The notes beneath the pieces were generated by a model, which had not been told where the DNA came from, did not search any database, and worked only from the letters and a program-made list of their open reading frames with translations. From Zygnema cylindricum (Eukaryota; Streptophyta; Zygnematophyceae; Zygnematales; Zygnemataceae), in contig JBBHKE010003116.1 of assembly GCA_037447655.1 (NCBI GenBank), forward strand, positions 92,501-156,500: a stretch of DNA of 64,000 nt, read 5' to 3'. Below, piece after piece: positions 13,604 through 26,456 of the stretch (the stretch's first letter is position 1; each line of letters begins with the position of its first letter). Position numbers and translations under genes: made by a program.

Positions 13604-14526
13604 TTGAAAAACACATTAAAACAAGAAAACGCAACGCGGTGGAATTCTTTGCTCCGAATGCTTAAGAGTATTTACGATACATTCAATGAGATAAGACCAA
13701 TCGCACAAGCAATAAATAAATTGTTACTTTTTGCTTGTATCGATAAGACTCACCTTACTGAACTTATACGATTTTTGGAAAAGTTCCAAGAAGCGACCCT
13801 AACATTGGAGAAATTCAAAGAACCAACTTTACATTTGGTTTCGTTTGAACTATCGTCTCTTCATAACCATTGTAAGATAAGAAAAACATCTTACAATGAC
13901 GGTGAAAAATAATGTCCCGCCGATTCCATCAAATTGCAAAAAGTATAAACAACTTTTTGTGAAATTTGCATTACCAAAATGGGGCCTTCATGAGTATCAT
14001 ATTGTCGCGACTCTCTTAGATCTCCGACAAAAACAAAAGCTTGAAATAATTGGGGTATCTAAAACCGAAATTGAAAGCGCAAGGGTCAAACTTCAAGAAC
14101 TCGCAAACGACCTCGGTGATGACGTTGATTTCGGTAGTCCTCAACGTATCACAAAAAAAACGAAAAACATCGCAAAGTAAAGACAATTTCCACATTTTTT
14201 TTGGTGAGAGCGATGAGCAAAATGAGGTTCTTATCACCACCGACAAAAAAACGCTCGTTAACGACGAAATGAAACCTTATTTTGGTTTAAAATTAACCAA
14301 CGACGAAAGATTAAACTTTGACATACTTGAATGGTGGAAAAAAAAATGTACGTGCGAAAGATGGAGGATTTCCTATTCTAGCCGGTGTTGCTGTATCTAT
14401 TCTAGCTATTCCGACTTCTAACTCCATGTCCGAATGCAATTTTTCGGATGCCGGGAACACGATAACAAAGAAGAGGAGCTCACTAGCTGCTTCAATTGTT
14501 AGTGATTTTTTGTGTGTTAGATCCAA
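13604..14526 (+). pseudogene. hAT transposase remnant, C-terminal part
   Basis: Three overlapping open stretches in different frames resemble the second half of a hAT transposase. They contain a TRWNS motif near the start, an EWW motif before the dimerisation region, and a degraded hATC dimerisation segment (ILAIPTSNSMSE, then RSSLAASIVSDFL). At least two frameshifts separate the pieces, so it cannot be functional. The matching upstream part lies 2 kb downstream (16591-16985), so the element is rearranged. Confidence 0.75.
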
Positions 14527-15173
14527 CCGACATCTTTTAAATGCAAATTTTTTTATTTTGTTTTGTTTTCTAATTATTGCTATTTATTTAGTATTAGTTA
14601 TCATGTTTTTTTTTTCTTTGAATTTTTTGTTGTATTTCACAATTCTTCTAGTGTTATTTTGTTTTTTTTTTTTTAAACCAAAGTGTTTATTTTTATCAAA
14701 TTACCAAAGCGTCGTATGTATACCAAATTTAGATTTATAGATTTTTGTGTAGTTTTAAGTTTGAGGTTGAGAATTTGTACAATAGAGTCGAAAATAGAAC
14801 GAGGTTGTTATTTGTTTATTTCTGTATTTGATACTACAAAATATTTTGTTTTTTTTGCTCATCACAATGTGTTTTTTGTCATTTGACTTTCTATGTGAAA
14901 ACTATTATTTTTTTTTAAACATACATAATTGAAAATTTTCCTTTTTTGCATAATTCATAACATAGTATCGTAGTCGAAAGAAAAAACGTCCGAAAATTGT
15001 AGCGAAAAAATTAGATTTGCGAGAGAATAAACATTAATGTAAGGGTTTAAGCATTAATATAAGAGTTACACGCAAATTTAGGAACAAATCCTTTGAAGGA
15101 GGTGACTGTCGAGGAATTTTTTTTTCCTAAAGGGAGATTGCAAAAAGACAAAATAGTAAAAAGAAGAGGTACA

Positions 15174-15429
15174 CGAGCTGTTTTTTTGAAAAGGGAGATG
15201 TACCACTACACCACTCATTGTTATTAGTATTAATAAGTCGTTACTACTTATAGCCGAAAATCACAAAATATAGCTAACAACATTATTTAAATACGTGGAC
15301 TATAACCTGTCACGTCTCCTTGCATTAAATAGTATTATGAATCATAATTTTCCCTTTACACTACACCTCGAATCGTAATTAGCGCTATTAACGCTAATTC
15401 CGTCACCACGAAATTTGACCCAAAAACCT
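15174..15429. repeat. Direct repeat, copy 1
   Basis: About 255 bp, nearly identical to 16999-17254; both start CGAGCTGTTTTTTTG. Each copy includes the TACACCTCGAATCGTAATTAGCG end of a MITE. The two copies may bracket a duplicated or inserted piece of the hAT element. Confidence 0.85.
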
Positions 15430-15654
15430 AAAAACCCTAAAAAAACCCTAAAAAACCCTAAAAAACCCTGAAAAACCCTGAAACACCCTTAAAAATCCAT
15501 CGCAGTGTACTTCTATTATTAACGCTAATTGAACAAAAAAACCTAATTAGAATAATGGAAAAAATAGAATTATGGATTGTATTTCGGGTTTATTTTTTTG
15601 AAAAAAGGGCACCAAATTAGCGTTATATACTCTGATAGCGATTGACCTAAAGTA
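15362..15654. mobile_element. MITE with TACACC ends, containing telomere-like repeats
   Basis: The left end reads TACACCTCGAATCGTAATTAG. The right end is a decayed inverse (GATAGCGATTGACC). The interior at 15426-15490 holds a run of CCCTAAAAA-type units. Its right half matches 46700-46842. Confidence 0.65.
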
Positions 15655-16590
15655 CACTATTCATTTCGCAAAACTTAGGCAACGCGACAAATTGTAATTA
15701 TTGGCTTATTCATACGTCGTACGTTATTGCAAAGTGCTACTTACGCATTTTTAACCGTGTTTCCACAAATATATCATATTATTATGTCAATGTCATGCGG
15801 CATGTACTAATAATTGGTTAATAAATCAGTGAAGATCAAACTATTACGTCAATTTCCCGCGACTAGTCTTGATTATTGGCGTGCTCACATGTGTCAAACA
15901 ATAAATCGATAAATTGAATTGCAATTTAAATTAGAGAAACTCGACCACAATTCAAACAAAACTTAGTCATACACTAAAATGGAGAAAAACATCCTCGCTT
16001 CCGTTAAAACTACAATCCAAAACGAACTTCGAAAATAAAAAAATGGTGAAATTGCCCAATATTACCTAGTGAAAGAAAGCAAGGCCACTTCAAATTGTTG
16101 GAAAAAGTTTGAGCATGTCTATGAAGTTAGAACAACAAACAAATAAATGGTAAAGGGGGCACGTTTTGTGGCTTGTAATACATGTTTCATAGTTTAACAA
16201 TACAAGTCAGCGAACGATACTTCAACAATCAATACTCACACATATTTAGATTTGCCCGACATGAATAATTCAAGAGGACTTCTTCGTAGGTTTATTTAAA
16301 AAACGGAGACGAAAACGAGTGACTGAAAAAATTTTGCGAAATTGGTGGCGTTGATGTGTTGTGAGGACCTTTGACCATTTTTTAAATTATATTTAAGATG
16401 GCTTAAGTGTAAATGTCATTAAAACTTGTTTTGTTCATAAATTTATAAATTTGAGTTTAGTTTGTCATGATATTGTTTTTTATTTGTCTTTCCATACAAA
16501 AAAAATCATTTCGGTAGAAACCTTATTTATTAATCATGGTTAGTAATTGTATGATAATTTCTTATTGTTTTTTTTTGTTTTATTCCCTAG

Positions 16591-16985
16591 GTTTTCAAGC
16601 ATTTTGTGAAGCATTGTTTGATGTCTGTGTTTCGTCCAACAAAAGTGTTGACATCGATCAACTACTCCCGTCCATCAATAGTGTAAAAAACTACATTATA
16701 TCTTATGCGAAAGATATTCGTAGTTTGACCATCCCAAAACTTAGAGAAAATATTGATAACAATATTTTTTTCGCATTCACGATCGATCTCTTGACCGAGA
16801 CAATAGAAAGAACCTCATTCATGTCAGTAACCGCTCGTTTTATTGACAAATAATTTAAACTTTATGCACAGACGCTTCAAGTTTATCATTTTCCGGAGGA
16901 AAAACACATTGCGGAAAATGTTTTGACGGCTTTCAAAAATTGTTTGACCAATTTTGAAATGTCCAATTTTGATTGCTGCGTTGTC
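16591..16985 (+). pseudogene. hAT transposase remnant, middle part
   Basis: An open frame from about 16591 to a stop at 16851, continued after the stop to about 16980, reads like the RNase H-like core of a hAT transposase (for example SMSVTARFIDK before the stop and LYAQTLQVYHFPEE after it). It ends where a 255-bp direct repeat begins (16999). It is non-functional. Confidence 0.6.
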
Positions 16986-16998
16986 GTGACTGCATTGT

Positions 16999-17254
16999 CG
17001 AGCTGTTTTTTTGCAAAGGGAGATGTACCACTACACCACTCATTGTTATTAGTAATAATAAGTCGTTACTACTTATAGCCGAAAATCACAAAATATAGCT
17101 AACAACATTATTTAAATACGTGGACTATAACCTGTCACGTCTCCTTGCATTAAATAGTATTATGAATCATAATTTTCCATTTACACTACACCTCGAATCG
17201 TAATTAGCGCTATTAACGCTAATTCCGTCACCACGAAATTCGACCCAAAAACCT
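16999..17254. repeat. Direct repeat, copy 2
   Basis: Second copy of the 255-bp repeat at 15174-15429, abutting the hAT transposase remnant. Confidence 0.85.
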
Positions 17255-17336
17255 TAAAAATAGTAAATAACTCTAAATTTTTCTTTACATTATTCAAGGT
17301 ACTCTTTGAATCAGCGTTAACAACTCTACACCGCGA

Positions 17337-17930
17337 ATCGTAATTAGAGTAATAAACAAATTAGAGTAAAAAAAAAAAAAAAACAATTAGAGTAATGAAC
17401 TCTAATTTATGTGATATAACTTTTTCACAGAGGAAGTTTACTCTAATTTAGTTAAGTACTATATATTGGGTTATGTCGGCAATAAATTTTCGCGCTGAAA
17501 TTATGAACATTAAATTACGTAGGCGTAAATCTGTCAGTCCGTATAGTTTTGACGTTAGTAATATTTGTCGCGCTGAATGTCAGTTAGTGTTCACATTGAC
17601 GACGATGTTGTCGACGAACTAGAGTTATGCAAACGACTTTTTTTTCGATGTGATTCATTTTTCGTTTAGTGCAATTTCACGTGTGAGCACAATTCTATTA
17701 AATCATTATTTGTACCTTTTACTTAAAAAAGTACAATTTTGCACGGTCGAATGTCGTCCGTACTCCACACTATTTAAAACGAACCTATATTACAATTTTT
17801 TACGCTAATTAAATTTAACTAAATTTGAATAATGAAAAAATTTGAGTCGTTTACTCTATTTGATGTCATAGAGTCGAAATTTCGAGCGACCGAATTAGAG
17901 TAATTTACTCTAATTACGTTTCGCGGTGTA
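17337..17930. mobile_element. MITE with TACACCG ends
   Basis: The left end is TACACCGCGAATCGTAATTA and the right end TACGTTTCGCGGTGTA, an imperfect inverted pair. The interior is rich in AATTAGAGTA/TACTCTAATT and matches the element at 45809-46287. TA at both edges is consistent with a TA target duplication. Confidence 0.75.
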
Positions 17931-18167
17931 GCAGAGTTCCATTTTAAATAGTGTGGCTCATGTACAGAACTGTACCGTATTAACGAAAATGTACAAAAAA
18001 TGATTTAATACATGCCGTTATGATGTACCTGCGGTTTTCACAAACCGCGTAGTGCAAACGTCATAATGACGTGAAACTGAACGTTTTGACAGAATGCGTT
18101 TTTACAAACCGCGTAGTGAAAACGTCATAATACTTTGTACTCTTTGGAATCGTGGAAGTACGTGACA

Positions 18168-18372
18168 TCATGATTAGCGTCGCAAATCTGACACGGTACT
18201 GTAGTAAGCTATTTATTTCGAAAATCTTAGAGAAAACGACAAAGCGTCGCAAATCTAACACGGTAGTACAATATTCATTTCGCAAATCTTAGGCAACGCG
18301 ACAAAGCGTCGCAAATCTGACACGGTAGTAACACTATTCATTTCGCAAATCTTAGGGAACGCGACAAATCAT
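18168..18372. repeat. Second tandem array with GTCGCAAATCTGACACGG core
   Basis: Three degenerate units of about 60-70 bp matching 12850-13013, near the right end of the hAT element. Confidence 0.75.
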
Positions 18373-18710
18373 AATTATTGGCTTATTCCGTTGTACATTG
18401 ATTAATTTTGTACTTTTTCGGTTACGGGCGGGCACGGTTAGTCGCGAAAAATCAAGATTCGGTTATTTTTTTTTTTCGTAAACGACGGTCGGTTAACGGT
18501 TAACAATTTTGGAGCGTGACAAAACTCGGTCGGGCGTCGGTTACTCAGATTTTGAAAAAAAAAAAACGGTCGGTTTCGGGTATGAAATTTTTTGACTTTT
18601 GCGACCTCTGACACTAGTAAATTCTATGCATTATATACGATTTTTTTTTGATTTGAGCAAATATTTTCCGAGAGTGCGACATGTGTGTTACACAAAATCT
18701 GGATAGTTGG

Positions 18711-19362
18711 CAGAGGTCGCAAAAGTCAAAATTTTACGTAACCGAAACCGACCGTTTTTATTTTTTCAAACGCATCTTCTTCAACCGTGAAACGGCACAG
18801 GCTGGAGGGCGGTAGGTCTACAATGTCACGAAAAGTCACGCGACGTCACAAGCAGTTACGAAAAATAACGTGCGTCATCACAGATTGTAGACGTGCGTCA
18901 TCACAGATTTTAGACGTTGACAGCCGTCACGAGCATTGTCGACGTATACAGTCATCACGCCCTAAGTGACAATTTCGTTTGGTACACATAGGGACACCCG
19001 AAATCCGGGTTCGCCGGATCTGCGCTAAAAAACAAAAAAAAAATCTTTAAGTTTGAAGTACATAGAGACGCACCCTAATGTTACTACCGTGTCAGATTTG
19101 CGACGGTGATCATGATTTCACGTACTTCCACGATACCAAAGAGTACAAACTACAATAATGTTGGATTGTATGGACAGTACAAATTTTCTTTTTTTTGGTT
19201 TTTTAGTTGACCGACCGTAACCGACCGTTTTTTTTTTCTGGTGGATCAACCGACCGCAACGGCCCGGCCCTCAAAATTTGGCAACCGAATCTGTTCCGAA
19301 ATCCAGCGCGGGCGGTCGGTTAAAGGTCGGTCACCGTTTTGGTTGACCGTTTGCGACATTTG
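18711..19362. mobile_element. Short non-autonomous hAT derivative
   Basis: It starts CAGAGGTCGCAAAAGTC at 18711 and ends in GGTTGACCGTTTGCGAC near 19362. Its last 280 bp are an inverted copy of 12615-12905, including the ACCGACCG words and the block from CACGTACTTCC to TCAGATTTGCGAC. No coding capacity is seen. It could instead be a rearranged arm of the larger element. Confidence 0.6.
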
Positions 19363-21763
19363 CGTTGGTACATGTGTAGTGACAAAACGTCACGGGGTAC
19401 AATATTGCGTAACAAATGGGCGATATTATAGATGGTAGACATGTTAGCATATCATTGTTCACGTAATCTAGCATGCGTTAGATTGTCATTGGTCGGGAGG
19501 TTGGCAGAATCATTCCGGATAGAATCTTTCTGTACATCCGTAGGGTTAGCAATATTGAAGCAAGTCTATCTAAGAGCGTTGTTCCATTACGCGGTCTCAG
19601 TAAACGTCAAAAATTTGTTTACTGAAGCGAACGTTCCATTGTGTCGGCTCAGTAACCGACATTTTATTTGCGTGGCACACTTTGATTTGTCCACGTAATA
19701 GATGAATACGATTCTGATAATCTTCAAGAATCTCTGACAACATATTGTGACCACATATTTGTACCAAGGAAGGTAAAAGTGACTTGTACGACGCATTGAA
19801 TAAAATCTGTACGGGTGGTCAAAATTTAAGATTTGTTTAAGCGTACGAAAATGTCAGAATGGTTAGTGGATGGCAACAGAAGTGTGAAACAATATCCTCC
19901 GTCAAAGATTTTGTTGCGGCTTTCGGTGGCCTCGCATCCTCCCTGAAGGAAGGCACATGTCATATGCGATGTGTACCCACCTGGTCGTGCGGTCGTCATG
20001 GATATTTGTTCACTTTTCCACGAGGCACGATGTTATTCGTTCGGGCGCTTAGAATTGACCTACTCCGGGCCACTTGTTGCGAACTGAAAGTGTCTGACGA
20101 TGGCGTATCCGATTATGCATCAGACGGTCCAAGTTTACGCCCATAAACGTGGAGAATCAAATCCCTCATTCAGTAGGCTTGTATTTCTGACTTTTTTTTT
20201 TTTATTTTGGTTTATTTTGGTACGGCACTGTACGAAACAGTACGACTTTCAGTAAACACCGACAATTTTCCCCTAATGGAACCTCACCCTAAGGGTGCCT
20301 TTTAAAGAAACATTGTAAGATAGCCAAACTAGCTACACCGCGAATTCGTTATTAGCGTCAAGGTTTTTTTTTTCCACTTAAAACATCTTTTCTCCGTACG
20401 CACTTGTCGGATTGTGGATATGTCGGTTGCGATTGAAAGATAACATTCTCAGCTTCTGATTGGCGGTCTAAAATTGAAAATCCAACAAGTGTGTACGGAG
20501 AAAATATGTATGAAGTGGCGAAAAAAACCTTGACGCTAATAACGATTCGCGGTGTACATCACAATTCAACTGCCCAATGCGTGGTTCAAACATTGCACTA
20601 GAGGAAAAGAATAAAGGCTTTACTAACAATAAATTCCTAGCTTGTGACATGATCAGAAAGAAACATTCCTGTAAAGTCCTCCTTAATTGCTCAACTCCAC
20701 TGTTACATTGCATTTCTACAACTCTTTATTCTATCTTGTTTTGTTAATTTGAATTGTTTTTGACTTCTATGGTCTGAGCAGTGTCTATTTTACTAGGTTT
20801 TTGCTGTGGTTAGCTTTTGTGATTTTTATCATATTTTCTACAATGCTTGAACTTGAATTTCAAATATACTGGGAGTATAGACTAAAAAAGGCTTCAACTT
20901 GTCTTTTCTATGGAAGCACATTTTTTTTTTTGGAATAAACAACAAACCTTTTATCGTTGCATTGAGCAAAGTGACCAATGACAAAAAAAAAAAAATGAAA
21001 CAAATTTCAACAGCAATGCATGTTTCCTTCTAAATCGAGTTTGCATGCAAGACGACAAAACTCTGTAGCTAAATCAACAATTCTTGTCGTTTCTTCCACA
21101 GAGCCGAAAAACTGAATAACTGGGCCTTTGACTTTTTTTTTTTGGAATGCTTACCGTCATTAATTTCGTAAGCTTTTTTACATCCGAGTTCTTAAAACAA
21201 TCGAACATAACCTTCTTCGGGAACAAGATTTATTTCAAAGTACGAGCATTCACTTGTTTTCATAATATGGGTAGTACAAAAGAACAAAAACAACAATTTT
21301 TACTATTTCAATATTTCAGATGCTTTTGGTATTACAACAGGGAATCAAGTCAAAATTGAGAGGGCCCCTTGGCCCTTCTCCTTCTACCAATAACGTTTAT
21401 AACTTTGTCTAAATGAATGTAGTAAAAAATATTAACAGAACGCTATTAAAAACCTAGATGCGTAGTGTCGTTAAAATACAACCTCTCAAGATTTTCAACT
21501 TTAAACGCTAACACACTTCTTTTTTGCATAGTCTACCCAATATTAACAAAAATAATGAATATCAATATAATAAATATTTAGCCTATGACCTTATTATATA
21601 CACAGTAAGAATTTTGTTATTGGATAACAAAGAAGAGGATGACCGCTGTTCACTGCCATTTTCTCATTCTTTCTCCCTCTATTCTCTTGATTCTGTTCAA
21701 TGAACTGATGAGTTCTTGTTACCAATAATGCCACCTCTTCTTTTATTAATTTTGTTAGATTCT
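19363..21763. other. Intergenic, no gene recognised apart from one MITE
   Basis: Apart from the MITE at 20334-20556 I see no gene, RNA or repeat I can name. The last part (21360-21763) should hold the 3' untranslated region of the LysM protease, which ends at 21764. Confidence 0.6.
20334..20556. mobile_element. 223-bp MITE with TACACCG ends
   Basis: The left end is TACACCGCGAATTCGTTATT and the right end AATAACGATTCGCGGTGTA. Inverted similarity extends inward (CACTTAAAACATCTTTTCTCC against GGAGAAAATATG). Same subfamily as 25688-25908 and 48861-49080. Confidence 0.85.
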
Positions 21764-24700
21764 CTAAATGCACTTCCCCTTGATGCATTTAAACACACAC
21801 CCCGCAAAGTTTTTCTGCCAGTTGGCTGATGTTCCCCCGAGAGTCGTCGCCGATGCGCTGCACCAATCTTTGCACGCATTCGTGTAAATTGTGCATTTAT
21901 CTGAAGGCTTCGGCAGGGGATAAGGAAATGGTATCCACTGCGGAAAAAGACATGGAGTTGTGCATTGCGGGGGCACATTCGTGGTTCCGATTTTCACGAG
22001 ACGAGGAAGTCCCGCCCGATTCACGCAAGCTCTTTTGCAGATATTGTCGTATGCGGTCACCGGAAGGGCGAAGTTGCATTTCGCATCGCATTCGGAGGTG
22101 TACCAAATCCCATTATCTCCAAAAACCTGTTTGGCAGCAGGTTTACATCCGCAACTTCGACCGAGCTTTCTCGCGCATGGAACGCGCAATATTTTCCCTG
22201 CCGTTAAGGATTCTCCAGCACTTAACTGATTCACTGCCATAATTGCGTTGATAGATGCATTTTCCCCACAACTGCCGCGCATGATTTCCGCAATGTCGGC
22301 GAGAGTGTCGTTCTTCTGGACGGTGTAAGGGAGGAGACTGGCGCCCAGATGCTCTTCAGTGAGACCGTCCTCCAAACAAACCAGCTGTCCGACTCTCCAG
22401 TATGGGCCAAAGCACTGCAGAAGACTGCACGTGTGTGAGGAAACATGCCGCGGACAGCTGGCAGTCGCCAGTGATTCGCCAGAGCAAAAAAAGAAAAGAA
22501 ATGGGAGAGGTTAGGGGGAGGCTCGGCACTCACCCTGACTCCGGGGTTCATGCGGACGAAGGCGTCGGCCGAAAGGCGGGCAGAGGTCCACAGAGAGGCG
22601 CAGGAGTCGCCGTGTTTCACGCGATGCCAACGGACGCACGTGTGAAGAGAGACAACCTCCGGAAGGTGCTGCACCGTCGACACCGACAAAGGAAGATGAG
22701 GTCAGCCGTCAGATGTCAGCTTGACTGAATCATGTGAGGCTTGGTGCGCTGTGGACAAAAGTGCGTATCCCGCAAACTGTGCGTTCATAGTGGAAATTTA
22801 GTGCGCTTTTTAATGCAGAGCGGACGAAAATTTCCAGATACGGGATAAAAAATATCCGCACAGATTGCAGAAAGCCGCTGGACGTTCTTCATAGGATTGG
22901 AGCGTATGAAATTATGATTGAGAATAATGAGATGTAAAAATTGGATTTCCAAACAACAAGGTAGATAACGTAAACAACTGGACTTAGAGGTGAACTATAC
23001 TATGACATGCTACGAAAAACATTGACACAGAATAGATTATAGTAGCGGATGGACATTGAAGTACGACTTTGGATATTCGATGTTGCACATTGGACATTCT
23101 GGATTTCATGTCAAAAATAGAAAACTTCAATTCTTAGGAATGAATTAGCCTTTATCCACAAAAGAATTGATTATGATCACGATGATGGTTGCGCTAAGTG
23201 AAATTCAATGTTGAAAACCAGATTGAGCACATTACGTTAGACAAACTACAAGATTCGATGAAAACTTACAGTGGCTGTGCATACACTAAGCTTTTCCGGA
23301 AGGTTCTTCTTGCAGCTCAGGCCCGGATTCCATCTGCAAGGTGAAAGGGAAAATGAGACCACAGAGGATTTTGGAGACATTACAAATTATTAAGCAAATG
23401 ACTGCTATTTTAAACAAGCACACTGATTACTTTCCCACAAACAGTGTTTACCGGAGAAGGTTCTCTTCTGAAATTTGGAATTTCTCGATGATATCGCCAC
23501 ACGTGTCACCCTGTCGAACATCAAATAGTTGAGTACAATTCATGGAAGATGCCGAGGACAGATGTCCCTTTTCGAGACAAAGCTCAGTCCCCGGGATAAG
23601 ATTGTCGCAATTGATGTGGGAATTAACTGTTGAGAAATTCTCAAGTGAAACTCCTCTTTTAGTAGCAATGGAGCTGCAAGTATCATCATTTCCCACAATG
23701 TAGTTTTTGCGACATCCGACAGTTGAGGAGCCGTCACCTATGACAACCGCAATACCTGAAAATAGCGAATGGAAGCCCAATCAGAACACATTTCAGCATT
23801 GGTGATTTTTTTGAATATTTCGTCTAAAGTTGAAGTTAAAAAGGTGAATAAAGGGGAGTGAGAGATGCACACAAGTGAACAAATGACCAGAATTTAAATA
23901 AAATGGAGTTTGAGTTGGCTTCGAGAGTACCTGGCTCGAGACGACGAGAACAGTCCATCCAGATATTCCAACTCTGAAAATCTGAAACCGAAATATTCCA
24001 ATGCTTCGCAATTTTCTGCAAAAAATCAAACACAGGAAGAAAAAATATTAAGGATCATCCACAAAAGAAGGTGTGTACGCTTTCATGGCAATAATTTTGG
24101 TCATGGCAAGAAAATCCGAACTACATGATAGACATGATTCAATTTGGGAGCTATCAACTTCTATCACAAAATTATGTAGTGAGAGGGCTATTAATGACTT
24201 AAGAGGATTGGAATGCCCGACCACTGATGACATTCATGTCATTTGTTTATTTACTTTACTCTAGTTTGAATATAAACTTGAACTCACCTCGCAAGAGTCT
24301 CCAGCCACAATTCTGTGGGTTTGAGAGCCTTCCTTGAAACCGCCCACACACGTTGGAGCTCCGTCACCTCGAGCACCAATCACATGGCCCTGAAAGACGA
24401 GGAAACGGAGAATTTTATAAACCCTAGATCTCGAAGCAGCTCATTCACTACCACAAGGTCCTTTCCTTACGTTAAAATATCCTTTCCCCACTCAAACAGA
24501 CAAAACCAGAAAATACCAAATTTCCAGTAACATGAATTGTAATTTTCCCACATCACAGCTGAACAGTTTCTACTAGAAAACTGTTTCCTTCCATAAAAAA
24601 TTCCTTCCATGGAGTAACATGAATTTACTCCGAAAGGCTCTCGCTCTCTCTCTCTCTTTCCTCTCTCATCTTCTGACAGCATAAACCGCGGCTCACCTCG

Positions 24701-26345
24701 TCGCACGTGCATGCGTAGTTTCCGTCGGGAGCATTTTCGCAGACTCCGGCGCCGCAAGGGTTGGGATTCTGCGCACACGCGTCCGCCCTCGCGCACTTCG
24801 GCGGACTCGTCTGTCGGTTCTCCACAAATCCCGGAGGACACATGCAGCGCGCCTCCCTGCCCTCCACGCGACACGTGCCCGCACCACACGGGTTGGCGGG
24901 GCCGCGGCAGGGGGAGGAGGGAGAGAGAGCCACCGGGAAGAGGCCCTGCAGGCTGGAGAGGGCAGAGGGAAGGCGATATCAGAATGCAAAACCTCGTTTC
25001 TTATGTTCTTTGATTTTCCGGGTGGAGGAGGTAAAGAAACGCGAGTAGAAATGGGAATTGGGTGGAGACGAGGGAAGGGAGGGAGGCTTGCCTGGTGATG
25101 CCGCAGGAGCCCGGTCCCTCGGAGGCCTTGAGGTAGAGGTAGCCGTTGTCGCCCCACTGAGGGCCCCACGAGTTCTTGACGATCCAGTAGAGGCCGTTGG
25201 TGGGACACGTGGCATAGCCCACTATGAGCACCACATGGTTCACCGCGCCGCTACACGGCCCGGAAAAGAACCCTCCATGGTACGCCTGAAGCCAGGAGGG
25301 CGGGAAACTTTGAATTAGAACGCGGTGGGGAAAATGTTGTACGGCAAAGGTAATGTTAGTTGTCTCGTAGTTCATAAAAATCAATGGAATGTTTTCGGTG
25401 TAAAATTCTTCTCAGTTTTTTTGTTTTAAGTTTAAAGGAAGTGCTATTTTTTATGCCCTGCAATTTTTCACTATGTATATTCGTTTTCCCCTTGTTCTCC
25501 TTCCACCAATAGTTACAACTTTCAACAGTAAATTGGACATGTTCTATTTTTGAGAAAGGATAAAACAAAAATCAGGATGTGCAGTTTTACGTCTTTGTAT
25601 TCATATACAAGATAGTTTTCCGTGCTTGGCAATTTTGTTGCCATATACTACATTCAGTTACTGAACCAGCTGTGCCACGTGGGAAAGTATACCGCAAATA
25701 GTTATTAGTGTTAAAGTTATTATTTGCCACTTAAAACATCTCTTCTTCGTGCACACCTGTCGGATTGTAATCCGATGGTTGCTATTGGAAGGTAAGATTT
25801 TCACCTTCCTATAGGCAGTCTCCGATTGGCAATCCGACAAGTGTGCACAGAAAAAGGATTTTTTAAGTGGCGAAATAAACTTTAACATTCATAACTAATA
25901 ACACGGTAGCTTCTAAATTTAGAATATTTGAGAATATTTATTCGAAGATGCTGGGTTGTAAGATGTTGAAGTTTTGAATTCTTAAGGCTGTCTAAGAGTT
26001 CAATGCATGCACATTTATGGGCAGACTAATTATCATCGCAACACCAGAAAAAGCAGGGTAGCAGGGAGGGAGAGAGGCCCACCTGCAGGTTCTCGGCGTC
26101 CATGAAGGCGATGACGGGGCCCATGGCGACCGCCTTCTTCATCGCGAGAACACTCCTCGCAGGCACCGCCTCCCAGCCCGCCAGCTGGCACACCCACGGA
26201 CAGCCACGTCAGCCACCAGACACACGGAAGAGAAACACACCATGACAGCAACAAGGGAAAATCTTGTAATTAAAATATTTTGATTAACTAAATAGAAAAA
26301 CATGGAGACAACTGATGGGAAGAAAGAGAGCGAGCGAGCGAGAGA

Positions 26346-26419
<74 letters not shown>

Positions 26420-26425
26420 AGGAGA

Positions 26426-26456
<31 letters not shown>

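Larger units (their letters stand above)
12615..18610 (+). mobile_element. Decayed hAT-type DNA transposon
   Basis: The left end starts CAGAGGTCGCAAACGG at 12615 and the right end finishes TTTTGCGACCTCTG at 18610, an inverted pair of hAT-like form. Both subterminal regions are crowded with CGGTCGG/ACCGACCG words, as expected of transposase-binding repeats. Broken hAT transposase pieces lie inside (13604-14526, 16591-16985). The 8 bp outside the ends (CCACTATG and ACACTAGT) are only loosely alike, so the target duplication has decayed. MITEs have inserted inside. Confidence 0.7.

Noticed and set aside
15426-15490. True telomere
   Set aside because: Units are irregular, short and enclosed within a MITE.
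22402-22728. Plus-strand frames over the LysM exons
   Set aside because: They are antisense to coding exons with matching splice sites and conserved LysM residues.
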